The notes beneath the pieces are model-generated. The model was not told the DNA's origin. It saw nothing but the letters and a program-made list of their open reading frames with translations, and made no database searches. The position numbers were made by a program, and so were the translations under genes. From Streptomyces pseudovenezuelae (lineage in GTDB: Bacteria; Actinomycetota; Actinomycetes; Streptomycetales; Streptomycetaceae): a stretch of DNA of 64,000 nucleotides. Numbering within the stretch: position 1 is the stretch's first letter; each line of letters opens with the position of its first letter. The DNA is taken from NCBI RefSeq assembly GCF_001513955.1, contig NZ_KQ948154.1, positions 310,001 to 374,000 on the forward strand. The letters run 5' to 3'. Below are positions 25,400 through 33,351 of the stretch, piece after piece.

Positions 25400-26068
25400 A
25401 TGCCGGGACCGGACACCGCTCGGCCGGCCACGCAACCGCTGCCCGACTCCGAAGCTCTCGTAGGGCTGCTGGACACACTGCGCCACCATTCGGTGCGGGA
25501 GTTGCGGCTCGCGCTCCCCAGACGACCGTACGAGCGGCGGGTGCGCGAGCAGGCGGCTCTGTTGAGCGCGGAACTGGTGCGGCGTGGGGCGCAGGTGCGC
25601 GTCCTGCACCTGGAGGACGTCAGCCGTGATCCCGCCTACGCCGACGACACCCGGCGAATCGCCGCGTCGGGGGCCTGGATGCGGGCCGTGCCGCACCTGC
25701 CGGTGTGGATGGCCGTCGCCGACCGGGACTTCGCCATCGTCCCCTCGGACCCAGGCCTTGAGGACGCCTGCGCGACGCTGGTGCGCGGGCGGACCGTGGT
25801 GGGCGCCTACCAGGAGCTCTTCGACCAGGTGTGGGCGCGTTCCGCCGGGCCGGCCGGCCCGGCGGGTCCCGGGAGCGACGGACTCGACGAGCGGGAGCGG
25901 GAGGCCCTGGTGCTCCTCGCCGAAGGACTGACCGACGAAGGCATCTCGCGGCGCACCGGCCTGTCGGTCCGCACGATCCGCCGGACCGTCGCAGGCGTGA
26001 TGACCAGGATGGGAGCGCGGAGCCGCTTCCAGGCGGGTGTGGAAGCGGCTCGTCGGCAGTGGATCTGA
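25400..26068 (+). CDS. LuxR-type HTH regulator with PLD/TrmB-like N-terminal domain
   Basis: About 222 residues. The N-terminal part (LVGLLDTLRHHSVRELRLAL through FDQVWARS) resembles the phospholipase-D-like sensory half of Streptomyces TrmB-like regulators. The C-terminal LuxR HTH begins GLDEREREALVLLAEGLTDE and contains SVRTIRRTVAGVM as recognition helix. No receiver domain, so not a two-component regulator. The start is uncertain: ATG 25400 lacks a strong ribosome site and GTG 25331 is in frame. Probably a second cluster-situated regulator of the AvrD region. Confidence 0.75.
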   Translation: MPGPDTARPATQPLPDSEALVGLLDTLRHHSVRELRLALPRRPYERRVREQAALLSAELVRRGAQVRVLHLEDVSRDPAYADDTRRIAASGAWMRAVPHLPVWMAVADRDFAIVPSDPGLEDACATLVRGRTVVGAYQELFDQVWARSAGPAGPAGPGSDGLDEREREALVLLAEGLTDEGISRRTGLSVRTIRRTVAGVMTRMGARSRFQAGVEAARRQWI

Positions 26069-26081
26069 GACCGGGTTGCGA

Positions 26082-26101
26082 GCGGGCCCTGGCGGGCCCG
26101 C
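26082..26101. terminator. short GC hairpin between convergent genes
   Basis: GCGGGCCC (26082-26089) pairs perfectly with GGGCCCGC (26094-26101), loop TGGC, between the LuxR-type gene end (26068) and the aldo/keto reductase end (26105). Confidence 0.6.
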
Positions 26102-26104
26102 CGG

Positions 26105-27082
26105 CTACAGCCCCGTCCGGGCCAGGTCTCCTTCTGCGTACCGCTCACCGCTCGGCGGTGTGAGCGCGTCGAGGCGGGCGAGTTGGTCGACGGTGAGGAC
26201 GACCGCGTCGGCGGCGGCATTCTCTTCGACGCGGGTCACGCGCTTGGTACCGGGGATGGGGACGACGTCGTGGCCCTGGGCGAGCAGCCAGGCGAGAGCG
26301 ACCTGGGCGGGCGTGGCGCCGGCGTCGGCCGCGACGGCCGCCACCTCGTTGACGATCCTCAGATTCCGTTCGAAGTTGGCTTCGGCGAACCGGGGTGTGG
26401 TCAGCCGGAAGTCGTCCGCGGCGAGTTCCCGCGGTGAACGGATCGCCCCGGTGAGGAATCCCCGGCCGAGCGGCGAGTAGGCGACGAGACCGATGCCGAG
26501 TTCACGGAAGAGGGGCAGGAGCGACTCGGCCGGCTGTCGCGACCACAGCGAGTACTCCGTCTGCACCGCGGTCACGGGATGGACGGCGTGGGCCCGCCGG
26601 ACGGTGTCCACGCCGGCCTCGGAGAGGCCGATGTGCCGGATCTTGCCCTCCCGCACGAGCTCGGCCAGCGCACCGACGGTGTCCTCGATCGGCGTGTCCG
26701 GGTCGACGCGGTGCTGGTAGCAGAGGTCGATGTGGTCCGTGCCCAACCGCCGGAGCGAACCCTCGACCGCCGTGCGCACGTTGGCCGGTGAGCTGTCGAG
26801 CATGTTGGGCCCCGCGCCGGCGTGCGAGACGAGACCGAACTTCGTGGCGATCACCACGTCGTCGCGGCGCCCGGCGACGGCACGGCCGACGAGTTCCTCG
26901 TTGACGAACGGGCCGTAGATCTCGGCGGTGTCGAGGAAATTCACGCCGAGGTCCAGCGCTCGCCGAACGGTGCGGACGGCCTCCTCCTCGTCACTGCCCG
27001 CCCCCGTGTAGTAGTCGGACATCGTCATGGCGCCCAGGCCGATGCGTGACACATCGAGCCCGCCGAGCGAAACACGCTGCAC
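26105..27082 (-). CDS. aldo/keto reductase
   Basis: 325 residues from GTG at 27082. NADPH-dependent carbonyl reductase of the (beta/alpha)8 AKR family. Catalytic tetrad pieces are visible: Asp and Tyr in FLDTAEIYGPFVNEE, Lys in VIATKFG, and the His of CYQHRVD. LGTDHIDLCYQHRVDPDTP is the family signature. NADP-binding tail VVPIPGTKRVTRVEEN. It runs toward the LuxR gene and away from the hotdog-AvrD operon, so it is divergent from the core operon. May reduce a ketone in the cluster product; an unrelated detoxifying role is possible. Confidence 0.85.
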   Translation of the reverse strand: MQRVSLGGLDVSRIGLGAMTMSDYYTGAGSDEEEAVRTVRRALDLGVNFLDTAEIYGPFVNEELVGRAVAGRRDDVVIATKFGLVSHAGAGPNMLDSSPANVRTAVEGSLRRLGTDHIDLCYQHRVDPDTPIEDTVGALAELVREGKIRHIGLSEAGVDTVRRAHAVHPVTAVQTEYSLWSRQPAESLLPLFRELGIGLVAYSPLGRGFLTGAIRSPRELAADDFRLTTPRFAEANFERNLRIVNEVAAVAADAGATPAQVALAWLLAQGHDVVPIPGTKRVTRVEENAAADAVVLTVDQLARLDALTPPSGERYAEGDLARTGL

Positions 27083-27276
27083 TACGACCCGCTCCCTCGT
27101 TGTTACGTCTCCAGCAAGTATCCGGTCCGGCCTCAACTCTACGAGAACTCACGCTGGTCGGGTGAATTGAAGCTCGCCATGGCAGCAAGAGGACATGCAC
27201 CTGTCGACCGCCGCCGCACCGTGCTTGACTCGAATTGGCCCGCCGGTGTGGGCCACGAAAAAGACGGAGACCGTAA

Positions 27277-27774
27277 ATGCCGAACATGATGCTCGGACCG
27301 ATGAATGTCGACGGCGCCTGCGAAAACGAACAACTCACCCGCCGCATGGGAATGGAAATCACCATCTGCGAACCGGGACTTGTGGTGGGCACGATGCCCG
27401 TCGCCGGAAATCGTCAGCCCTTGGGAATTCTGCACGGCGGCGCGAACGCCGCGTTCGCCGAGACGCTGGGTTCGGTCGCCGCTTTCCTCCACGCGGGCCC
27501 CGGCGGGAACGCGGTGGGCGTCGACCTGTCCTGTACGCACCACCGCTGGGTGTCCTCCGGGACTCTCACCGGCGTCTGCAGGCCGCTCGACGAGCGAACG
27601 GCGACGGCCTCCTACGAGATCGTCGTCACCGACGGCTCCGGGAACCGCGTCTGCACCGCACGGCTCACCTGCGCCGTGCGCCGCGCCGGCGGCCGTCGCA
27701 GGCCGGGTCCACGCAGGCCATCCGCGCCGATGACGACGGCAACGGAACGATCCATACGAACGGAGCACCGATGA
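27277..27774 (+). CDS. hotdog-fold thioesterase (PaaI/DHNA-CoA type)
   Basis: 165 residues. NRQPLGILHGGANAAFAETLGS (read in two pieces NRQPLGILHGG and ANAAFAETLGS) is the catalytic segment of the 4HBA/DHNA-CoA thioesterase group; the Glu of AFAETLGS is the probable base. A basic tail of about 30 residues after CAVRRA is unusual. GGAGACC precedes the ATG. Its stop overlaps the AvrD start (ATGA), so both are co-translated. It may release or edit acyl chains on the cluster ACP; this is inferred from position. Confidence 0.82.
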   Translation: MPNMMLGPMNVDGACENEQLTRRMGMEITICEPGLVVGTMPVAGNRQPLGILHGGANAAFAETLGSVAAFLHAGPGGNAVGVDLSCTHHRWVSSGTLTGVCRPLDERTATASYEIVVTDGSGNRVCTARLTCAVRRAGGRRRPGPRRPSAPMTTATERSIRTEHR

Positions 27775-28781
27775 CCCCGATCTCAGCACGGACCGTGCTG
27801 TCGTCCGTGGACGACCAGCTGGGGCCGGCCGAGCAGCGCTTCTTCGGCCGCGGCTTCCGCCGGGTCGCCTACGACATCGGCGAGGTGCACCTCGCCCGCA
27901 GCGAGGACGGCGCCGTACGGGCACGCTCCGTGGTCGGCGTCCGCTACCCGGCCGACTGGTCGAAGAAGGCGGCCGGCACGGATCTGCGCCCGCACTTCAG
28001 CACCGTCGACGGGATCGTCGTGGCCGCCCAGCTGGCCGAGGCGTGCCTGAGCGGCCCGGGCGCGGACCTGCGCGACGCGTGGTTGCGCAAGGTGCGGTTG
28101 ACGGCCGGGTCCAGCCCGCAGGAGGAGCTCACCGGTCTGTCGGCCGAGGCGATGCTGCGCCGCACCGACCCGGTGGCCGGGCACCCGGCGCGCGTGGTCT
28201 CCGTCGTCGACTGCGCGGTCGGCACCATGCGGGTGCGGTGCGAGGTGGAACACTCCCCCGCGCGGCCCACGAAGGAGGAACGCACATGGTCCGGACTGGA
28301 CGCGCTCCTCGGTCCCGCGGCGGACCGCTACTTCGGCGTCGGCTTCACCGCGCGCCGCCAGTACGTCCGTGATGTGGAGGTTGACCACCGGGAGTTGTGC
28401 GCCGACGCCACGCTCACCCTCGACCACGAGGACGGGGCGGCGGTGCCCAGTGCGGGCATCGAGGGCGCGTACCAGCCGTCGGTATCGGTGATCGACGCGT
28501 TCGTGACGGCCCTGCAGCTCGCCCAGATCATGCTCTACGACCTCGACGACATGCGCCGCCAGGACAGCAACACCCTGTGGATGCGGCAGACCACACTGAC
28601 CGCCTCCCGCCCGGACCGCCCGGCCGAGGGCGTGCCGGTGCGCACCCGGCTGGCCGATCCCGGACTGCTGCGGATGAGAGACGGCACCTGGCGCACGCTC
28701 GACGTCGTGGCCGAACTCGCCGGTATCCAGGTGCGGTCCGCGGTGGCCCATCAGCTTCCGGAAGGACACCCGACGTCGTGA
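27771..28781 (+). CDS. AvrD-family protein, predicted butenolide/syringolide-type condensing enzyme
   Basis: 336 residues, length of the AvrD family. In Pseudomonas syringae, AvrD makes syringolides and secosyrins from a beta-ketoacyl thioester and a pentulose; it is distantly related to AfsA. The protein is an internal tandem duplication: LGPAEQRFFGRGF (17-29) matches LGPAADRYFGVGF (180-192), STVDGIVVAAQLAE (77-90) matches SVIDAFVTALQLAQ (239-252), and WLRKVRLTAG (104-113) matches WMRQTTLTAS (270-279). Each half is consistent with a hotdog-like unit. ATGA overlap with the hotdog gene and GTGA overlap with fabH-like show tight coupling. Function in this organism is inferred from family and context. 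Confidence 0.8.
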   Translation: MTPISARTVLSSVDDQLGPAEQRFFGRGFRRVAYDIGEVHLARSEDGAVRARSVVGVRYPADWSKKAAGTDLRPHFSTVDGIVVAAQLAEACLSGPGADLRDAWLRKVRLTAGSSPQEELTGLSAEAMLRRTDPVAGHPARVVSVVDCAVGTMRVRCEVEHSPARPTKEERTWSGLDALLGPAADRYFGVGFTARRQYVRDVEVDHRELCADATLTLDHEDGAAVPSAGIEGAYQPSVSVIDAFVTALQLAQIMLYDLDDMRRQDSNTLWMRQTTLTASRPDRPAEGVPVRTRLADPGLLRMRDGTWRTLDVVAELAGIQVRSAVAHQLPEGHPTS

Positions 28782-29779
28782 CCCCAACGGCAGTGATCGC
28801 CGGGGTGGGTGGCTACGTGCCCCCGCGCGTGGTGACGAACGACGAACTCGCCCAGCGCCTCGACACCTCCGACACCTGGATCCGCAGCCGGACCGGCATC
28901 GCACAGCGCCATGTCGTCGAGCCCGGCACCACCACCAGTGACCTTGCCGCCGAGGCCGGTCGGCGGGCTCTGAAGAACGCCGGTGAGGACGGCGCCGACC
29001 TGGTGATCGTCGCCACCACCACCCCGGACCGCCCCTGCCCGGCCACCGCGCCGACCGTCGCCACCCGCATCGGGCTGACGGATGTACCGGCCTACGACGT
29101 GGCGGCGGTGTGCTCCGGTTTCGTGTACGCCCTTCAGGCCGGCGCGGCCGCCGTGACCTCGGGATTCGCCGAGCGGGTCCTGGTGATCGGCGCGGAGTCC
29201 TTCAGCACCCTGCTGGATCCCTCCGACCGCACCACCTCCGTCATCTTCGGCGACGGGGCGGGCGCGGTGCTGCTGCGGGCCGGCGAACACGACGAGCCCG
29301 GCGCGGTACAGGAGGTCCATCTGGGCAGCGACGGTGCGATGGCCGACCTGATCACGGTCCGCGGCGGCGGTGCCGAGGAGCGGTCCCGAGGCGGGGTGCC
29401 GCGCGAGGAGGACCGGTACTTCCGCATGGACGGCAAGTCCGTCTTCTTCGCCGCGGTGCGCCGCATGGCCGAGTCCTCGCGCACGGTGCTGACCCGTACC
29501 GGCTGGGACGTCGCCGATGTCGACCGGCTGGTCGGCCACCAGGCCAACACACGCATCCTGCACGCCGTCGCCGAGCAGCTCGGCCTGCCGCCGGAGCGCG
29601 CGGTGCTCAATATCGACCGCGTCGGCAACACCTCCGCCGCCTCCATCCCTCTCGCCCTCGCCGACGCCATGGCGGACGGACTGCTGAGAGCGGGCGACCG
29701 GGTGCTCCTGACTGCCTTCGGAGGCGGCGCCACCTGGGGCTCGGCCACCCTGACCTGGCCCGACCTGCCAGTCGGCTGA
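28778..29779 (+). CDS. beta-ketoacyl-ACP synthase III (FabH family)
   Basis: 333 residues from GTG overlapping the avrD stop. Complete KAS III triad: Cys112 in DVAAVCSGF, His254 in LVGHQANTR and Asn284 in DRVGNTSAAS. It should condense an acyl-CoA starter with malonyl-ACP to give a beta-ketoacyl-ACP. Beside an ACP and without a ketoreductase of the FabG type in the cluster, the 3-keto group would be kept, which is what an AvrD/AfsA-type enzyme needs. Confidence 0.92.
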   Translation: MTPTAVIAGVGGYVPPRVVTNDELAQRLDTSDTWIRSRTGIAQRHVVEPGTTTSDLAAEAGRRALKNAGEDGADLVIVATTTPDRPCPATAPTVATRIGLTDVPAYDVAAVCSGFVYALQAGAAAVTSGFAERVLVIGAESFSTLLDPSDRTTSVIFGDGAGAVLLRAGEHDEPGAVQEVHLGSDGAMADLITVRGGGAEERSRGGVPREEDRYFRMDGKSVFFAAVRRMAESSRTVLTRTGWDVADVDRLVGHQANTRILHAVAEQLGLPPERAVLNIDRVGNTSAASIPLALADAMADGLLRAGDRVLLTAFGGGATWGSATLTWPDLPVG

Positions 29780-29832
29780 GACCCACCAGACATCACCACC
29801 CCCCTTTTCCCCAAGACCATTTGAGGTGACCC

Positions 29833-30096
29833 ATGACCGGTTCCGTCACGACGATGATCATCGAGATACTCACCGGCAAGTTCGAGATACCCGCGGAGGA
29901 GGTGTCCCGGGGCACCGTCTTCGACGACCTCGCGGTGGACTCCCTGGCCCTGCTGGAGATGTCGCTGATCCTGGAGAAGCGGCTCGGTGTCTCCATCGAG
30001 GAGGGTGTGCTGCACTCGCAGCAGACCATCGACGAGGCCGCCCAGGTCGTCGAGGGCCTCGGTGCCCCGGCGGCCACCGGGTCGGCTGCCGCCTGA
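29833..30096 (+). CDS. acyl carrier protein
   Basis: 87 residues, acidic, four-helix ACP pattern. The phosphopantetheine attachment Ser37 is in FDDLAVDSLALLEM. The last 12 residues are Ala/Gly-rich. Fifty-three bp after the KAS III gene on the same strand; RBS GAGGTGA upstream of the ATG. Dedicated carrier for the chain built by the cluster's ketosynthases. Confidence 0.93.
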   Translation: MTGSVTTMIIEILTGKFEIPAEEVSRGTVFDDLAVDSLALLEMSLILEKRLGVSIEEGVLHSQQTIDEAAQVVEGLGAPAATGSAAA

Positions 30097-30118
30097 GCGG
30101 CCGGCAGCGGCTCCCTTC

Positions 30119-30850
30119 ATGCGCATCGTCCTGCTCCGCCACGGAGAGACCGACCGCAACGCCACCGACCGATTCCAGGGGCAGGCCGACATCCCGCTGA
30201 ACGACACGGGGGTACGGCAGGCGCAGGTGATCGCCCGGTCGTTGAGTCCGGACGGCTGGTCGGCGGTCTACTCCTCTTGTCTGGCGCGTGCCGCCCAGAC
30301 CGCCGCGTACGCCGCGGGCCGGCTCGGCGTCCCTCATCGGCGCCTCGACGGACTGCGCGAGCGCGACCTGGGCACACTCGACGGCCAGGGCCGCGCCGAG
30401 TTCGCCCGGCAGCACCCGGGGACCATGCGGCGGCTGCTCACCGACCCCGACTACGCCCCACCCGGCGGCGAGACCGGCAGGGCCGTGCTCTCCCGCTCGG
30501 CCGCCGCCCTGCGCACCATCGCGGAGGCAGAGACAGAGGCAGAGGCGGACAAGGCCGGCCGGACGCTGCCCGCGGTCCTGGCCGTCACCCACGGCGGTGT
30601 GCTGAACCTGCTGACGCGTGCCCTGGCCGGCGCCGGCGCAACGCCCGAGGTCCTGGTCGGCACCGGTGCAGCCGTCTGCGTGGATGTCGGGTGGTCACCC
30701 GCCGGCCGTCCGCGTGCCGCCCTGCGCCGGTGGAACGTGGCTCCGCACGAGTGCGAGGAAGCGCCCGCTCCCCCTGTGCCTCCGTCCTTCGTCGACCTCG
30801 ACTCCCTCGTCCTCGACGAGCTCAACTCCAAGGAAGTGACCCGTACATGA
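30119..30850 (+). CDS. histidine phosphatase superfamily protein
   Basis: 243 residues. LLRHGETDRN supplies the phosphate-binding RHG motif with the catalytic His; the second His is in AVTHGGVLNLL, and GLRERDLGTLDGQ carries the acid region. Length and motifs match cofactor-independent phosphatases of the PhoE/CobC type, followed by a nonconserved C-terminal tail of about 50 residues. In an AvrD cluster it is a natural candidate to dephosphorylate a sugar- or triose-phosphate-derived intermediate. Stop overlaps the next start (ATGA). Confidence 0.88.
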   Translation: MRIVLLRHGETDRNATDRFQGQADIPLNDTGVRQAQVIARSLSPDGWSAVYSSCLARAAQTAAYAAGRLGVPHRRLDGLRERDLGTLDGQGRAEFARQHPGTMRRLLTDPDYAPPGGETGRAVLSRSAAALRTIAEAETEAEADKAGRTLPAVLAVTHGGVLNLLTRALAGAGATPEVLVGTGAAVCVDVGWSPAGRPRAALRRWNVAPHECEEAPAPPVPPSFVDLDSLVLDELNSKEVTRT

Positions 30851-31140
30851 GCATCGAGATCACCGTACTTTTCGACGTCGTACCGGACCGTCTGGCGGAC
30901 ACCGCGGGCGCCTTCGAGGAACTGTGCGCCGCGACCCGGCAGGAGGAGGGCGCGTTGCGCTTCGACGCCTGGCGGTCCGAGGAGCACGAGAACCTGATCG
31001 TGCTGGTCGAGGAGTGGGCCGACCAGGCTGCTATCGACCTGCACATGAAGGAGCCGTATGTCGCGGACTTCCTCGCGAAGGTCGAGGGCGCCTATGTGCG
31101 GCCTCCGTACGTCCACCGCCTGCGCCCCCTCGCCGCCTGA
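30847..31140 (+). CDS. ABM-fold protein (antibiotic biosynthesis monooxygenase family)
   Basis: 97 residues, the size of a single ferredoxin-like ABM domain (dimeric alpha-beta barrel). Pattern: strand MSIEITVLFDVV, helix DTAGAFEELCAATRQEEGAL, strand RFDAWRSEEHENLIVLVEEW, helix, and a C-terminal PPYVHRLRPL strand. Members are cofactor-free oxygenases, isomerases or cyclase-like proteins; sequence alone does not decide. Translationally coupled to the phosphatase gene and 3 bp before the FAD monooxygenase. Confidence 0.85.
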   Translation: MSIEITVLFDVVPDRLADTAGAFEELCAATRQEEGALRFDAWRSEEHENLIVLVEEWADQAAIDLHMKEPYVADFLAKVEGAYVRPPYVHRLRPLAA

Positions 31141-31143
31141 TCC

Positions 31144-32721
31144 ATGGTGAGCGACATGCAGCAGCCGCGCGTTCTCGTGGTCGGCGCCGGTCCCGTCGGG
31201 ATGGTCCTGGCCTGCGAACTGCTGGCGCACGGTGTTCGGGCCGACGTCATCTCCAAGCTCCGCAGGCAGAGCCCGCACTCTCGCGCCACGATCCTCTGGC
31301 CCCGCGTCCTGGAACTCCTGGACCGGGTGGGCGTGGGACGGAAACTGGTCGACGGTGGCCACTACTTCGACCAGATGAACTACTACTCACAGAAGAAGCT
31401 GATCGGCCTGATCCGGTTCGACCGGCTGCGAGGCGTCGGTTATCCCTTCGCCATCACCATCCCGCAGTGGCGCACCGAGGCGATCCTCGAGGAGCACCTC
31501 ACCGCGCTGGGCGGCACCATCGAGTACGACACCAGCTTCGTCGACGGCACCCAGGACCCTGACGGGGTCCAGTGCCGCGTCCAGCTCGCCGACGGCCGGG
31601 CGCAGACCCGTACGTACGACTACGTGGTCGGGGCCGACGGTTACCACAGCGCCGTCCGTGAGGCGTTCGGCTTCCGGTTCACCGGCCGGACCCTGCGCAC
31701 CCGGCTCGCCATCACCGACGCCGAGATCCTGGGCGAGACCACCAGCAGCGAAGCGGCGTACTACCTGACCCGGACCGGGAACATGGTGCTGGCGCCGCTC
31801 GGCGACGGGATCTTCCGGGTCGGCGCCAGTGTGCCCGACCACTACACGGGCGACACACCGGACCGCGCCTTCTTCGAGAGGCTGCTCGCCGAGCGCGTCC
31901 CCGGGGCGCGCAGGCTCGGCGAGATGAAGTTCAGCGGCGTCTTCACGGCTCACGTCCGCTCGGCGGGCACGTACGGCAGCGGCCGGGTCTTCCTGGCCGG
32001 CGACTCGGCGCACGCGATGAGCCCGTCGGGCGCGCAGGGGCTGAACACCGGTATCCAGGACGCCGTCAACCTCGGCTGGAAACTGGCCGGTGTGGTGCGT
32101 GGCGACTACCGCGCAGACCTGCTGGACAGCTACGACACCGAGCGCAGGCCGGCCGTCGGCGCGGTCGCCGGACTCTCCACCCGCCTGGCCCGGATCGGCC
32201 TGTACTCGGCCCGGCACCGGACCCTCGCCCGGGATGCCGTCTACCGGTTGGGCACCACCACGCAGACTCTCGAAAGAGTGCTCGCGCCCAAGCTGGCCCA
32301 GCTGGACACCCACTACGGCCCCCGGCCGAAACGGCGCTCCCTGGTGACGGGGGAACGTCTGCCCCTCGGCTGGCGTGAGTCGCCGGCAGCGCCCGTCCTC
32401 GCCGTGGACCGCTACACCGTGCTGCTGTGGCCCGGCCTCCAGTACCGGTACGAGCGCTGGACCGGGCTCGTCGACAGACTGCGGGAGCAGCTGACCGCCG
32501 TGTCCGTCTGCGACCTGGGCGGCCGCCCACCCGGCCCGCTGCTGGGCAAGCTTCCGCGCGAGGCCCATGCCCTGCTGGTCCGCCCCGACGGCCACCTCGA
32601 CGTGATCGTCCCGCTGGACGACCGCGCTCCCACCTCCGCCGTCCACCTGGTCGGCCAGGCACTCGCCCGGCACGCACTGCCCCACACCACCACCCCGCAG
32701 CTCGCCGTTCAGCCGGCCTGA
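31144..32721 (+). CDS. FAD-dependent monooxygenase (PHBH/UbiH-like)
   Basis: 525 residues. Dinucleotide-binding GxGxxG in VLVVGAGPVGMVLACELL at the N-terminus, DG motif in VVGADGYHSAVREAF, and the second FAD motif GDSAHAMSPSGAQGLNTGIQ. The C-terminal thioredoxin-like extension present in aromatic polyketide hydroxylases is visible (about 380-525) but has no catalytic cysteines. Would hydroxylate or carry out Baeyer-Villiger oxidation on a cluster intermediate. Start at 31144 or at ATG 31156. Confidence 0.88.
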   Translation: MVSDMQQPRVLVVGAGPVGMVLACELLAHGVRADVISKLRRQSPHSRATILWPRVLELLDRVGVGRKLVDGGHYFDQMNYYSQKKLIGLIRFDRLRGVGYPFAITIPQWRTEAILEEHLTALGGTIEYDTSFVDGTQDPDGVQCRVQLADGRAQTRTYDYVVGADGYHSAVREAFGFRFTGRTLRTRLAITDAEILGETTSSEAAYYLTRTGNMVLAPLGDGIFRVGASVPDHYTGDTPDRAFFERLLAERVPGARRLGEMKFSGVFTAHVRSAGTYGSGRVFLAGDSAHAMSPSGAQGLNTGIQDAVNLGWKLAGVVRGDYRADLLDSYDTERRPAVGAVAGLSTRLARIGLYSARHRTLARDAVYRLGTTTQTLERVLAPKLAQLDTHYGPRPKRRSLVTGERLPLGWRESPAAPVLAVDRYTVLLWPGLQYRYERWTGLVDRLREQLTAVSVCDLGGRPPGPLLGKLPREAHALLVRPDGHLDVIVPLDDRAPTSAVHLVGQALARHALPHTTTPQLAVQPA

Positions 32722-32756
32722 CGCCCTGTCCCCGGCACAACCCGAAGGAGCCCGCC

Positions 32757-33317
32757 ATGAGCACCACCCCCCGCGTCACCCTCACCGAAGTCGCCGACAT
32801 GACGCCCGACCAGCTCGCGGTGTACGAGAAGTTCCAGTCCAACCTGACCCGCGCGCTGCTGCTCACCAAGAACTCCGCGGCCGCCCACCTCGCGCTCGGC
32901 GGCACCTTCACGGTCGGCCTGCTGAGCCTGCTGGACCGCGAGGTGGTCGTGCTGCGGGTGGCCAGGCTGCGTGACAGCGAGTTCGAGCGCCTGCTGCACT
33001 ACCCGCTCGCGAAGAAGGCCGGTCTGGAGGACATCGAGATCAAGGCGATCGAGGAAGGCCTCTACGAGCAGCTGCCGCCCGCCCGCGCCGCCCTGGTCCG
33101 CTACGTCACCGACTGCATGGTCGACCACAGGGCGAGCGAGGATGCCTTCTTCGCGCTGCGCGAGCACTACTCGCAGAACGAGATCGCCGAGATCACGCAT
33201 CTCGCCGGGCACAGCGCCATGACCGCCATGTACCTGGCCAGCCTGGACATCCCGCTCGACGAGGGCATCGCCTCCTGGGGCCGGCTCACCGAGGTACAGG
33301 ACGAGGTCAGGAGCTGA
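32757..33317 (+). CDS. carboxymuconolactone decarboxylase/AhpD-like protein
   Basis: 186 residues, all helical. The core segment SLLDREVVVLRVARLRDSEFERLLHYPLAKKAGL (given here by position, about residues 60-92) has the family layout, but the AhpD CxxC redox motif is absent; the only Cys is in VTDCMVD. Hence not a peroxidase partner; cofactor-free decarboxylase or lyase chemistry is possible. GAAGGAG precedes the ATG by 6 nt. Located between the FAD monooxygenase and aldo/keto reductase genes of the cluster. Confidence 0.72.
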   Translation: MSTTPRVTLTEVADMTPDQLAVYEKFQSNLTRALLLTKNSAAAHLALGGTFTVGLLSLLDREVVVLRVARLRDSEFERLLHYPLAKKAGLEDIEIKAIEEGLYEQLPPARAALVRYVTDCMVDHRASEDAFFALREHYSQNEIAEITHLAGHSAMTAMYLASLDIPLDEGIASWGRLTEVQDEVRS

Positions 33318-33351
33318 TCCCGGCCGCCCGCCCGATCCGAGAGGAAGAACG

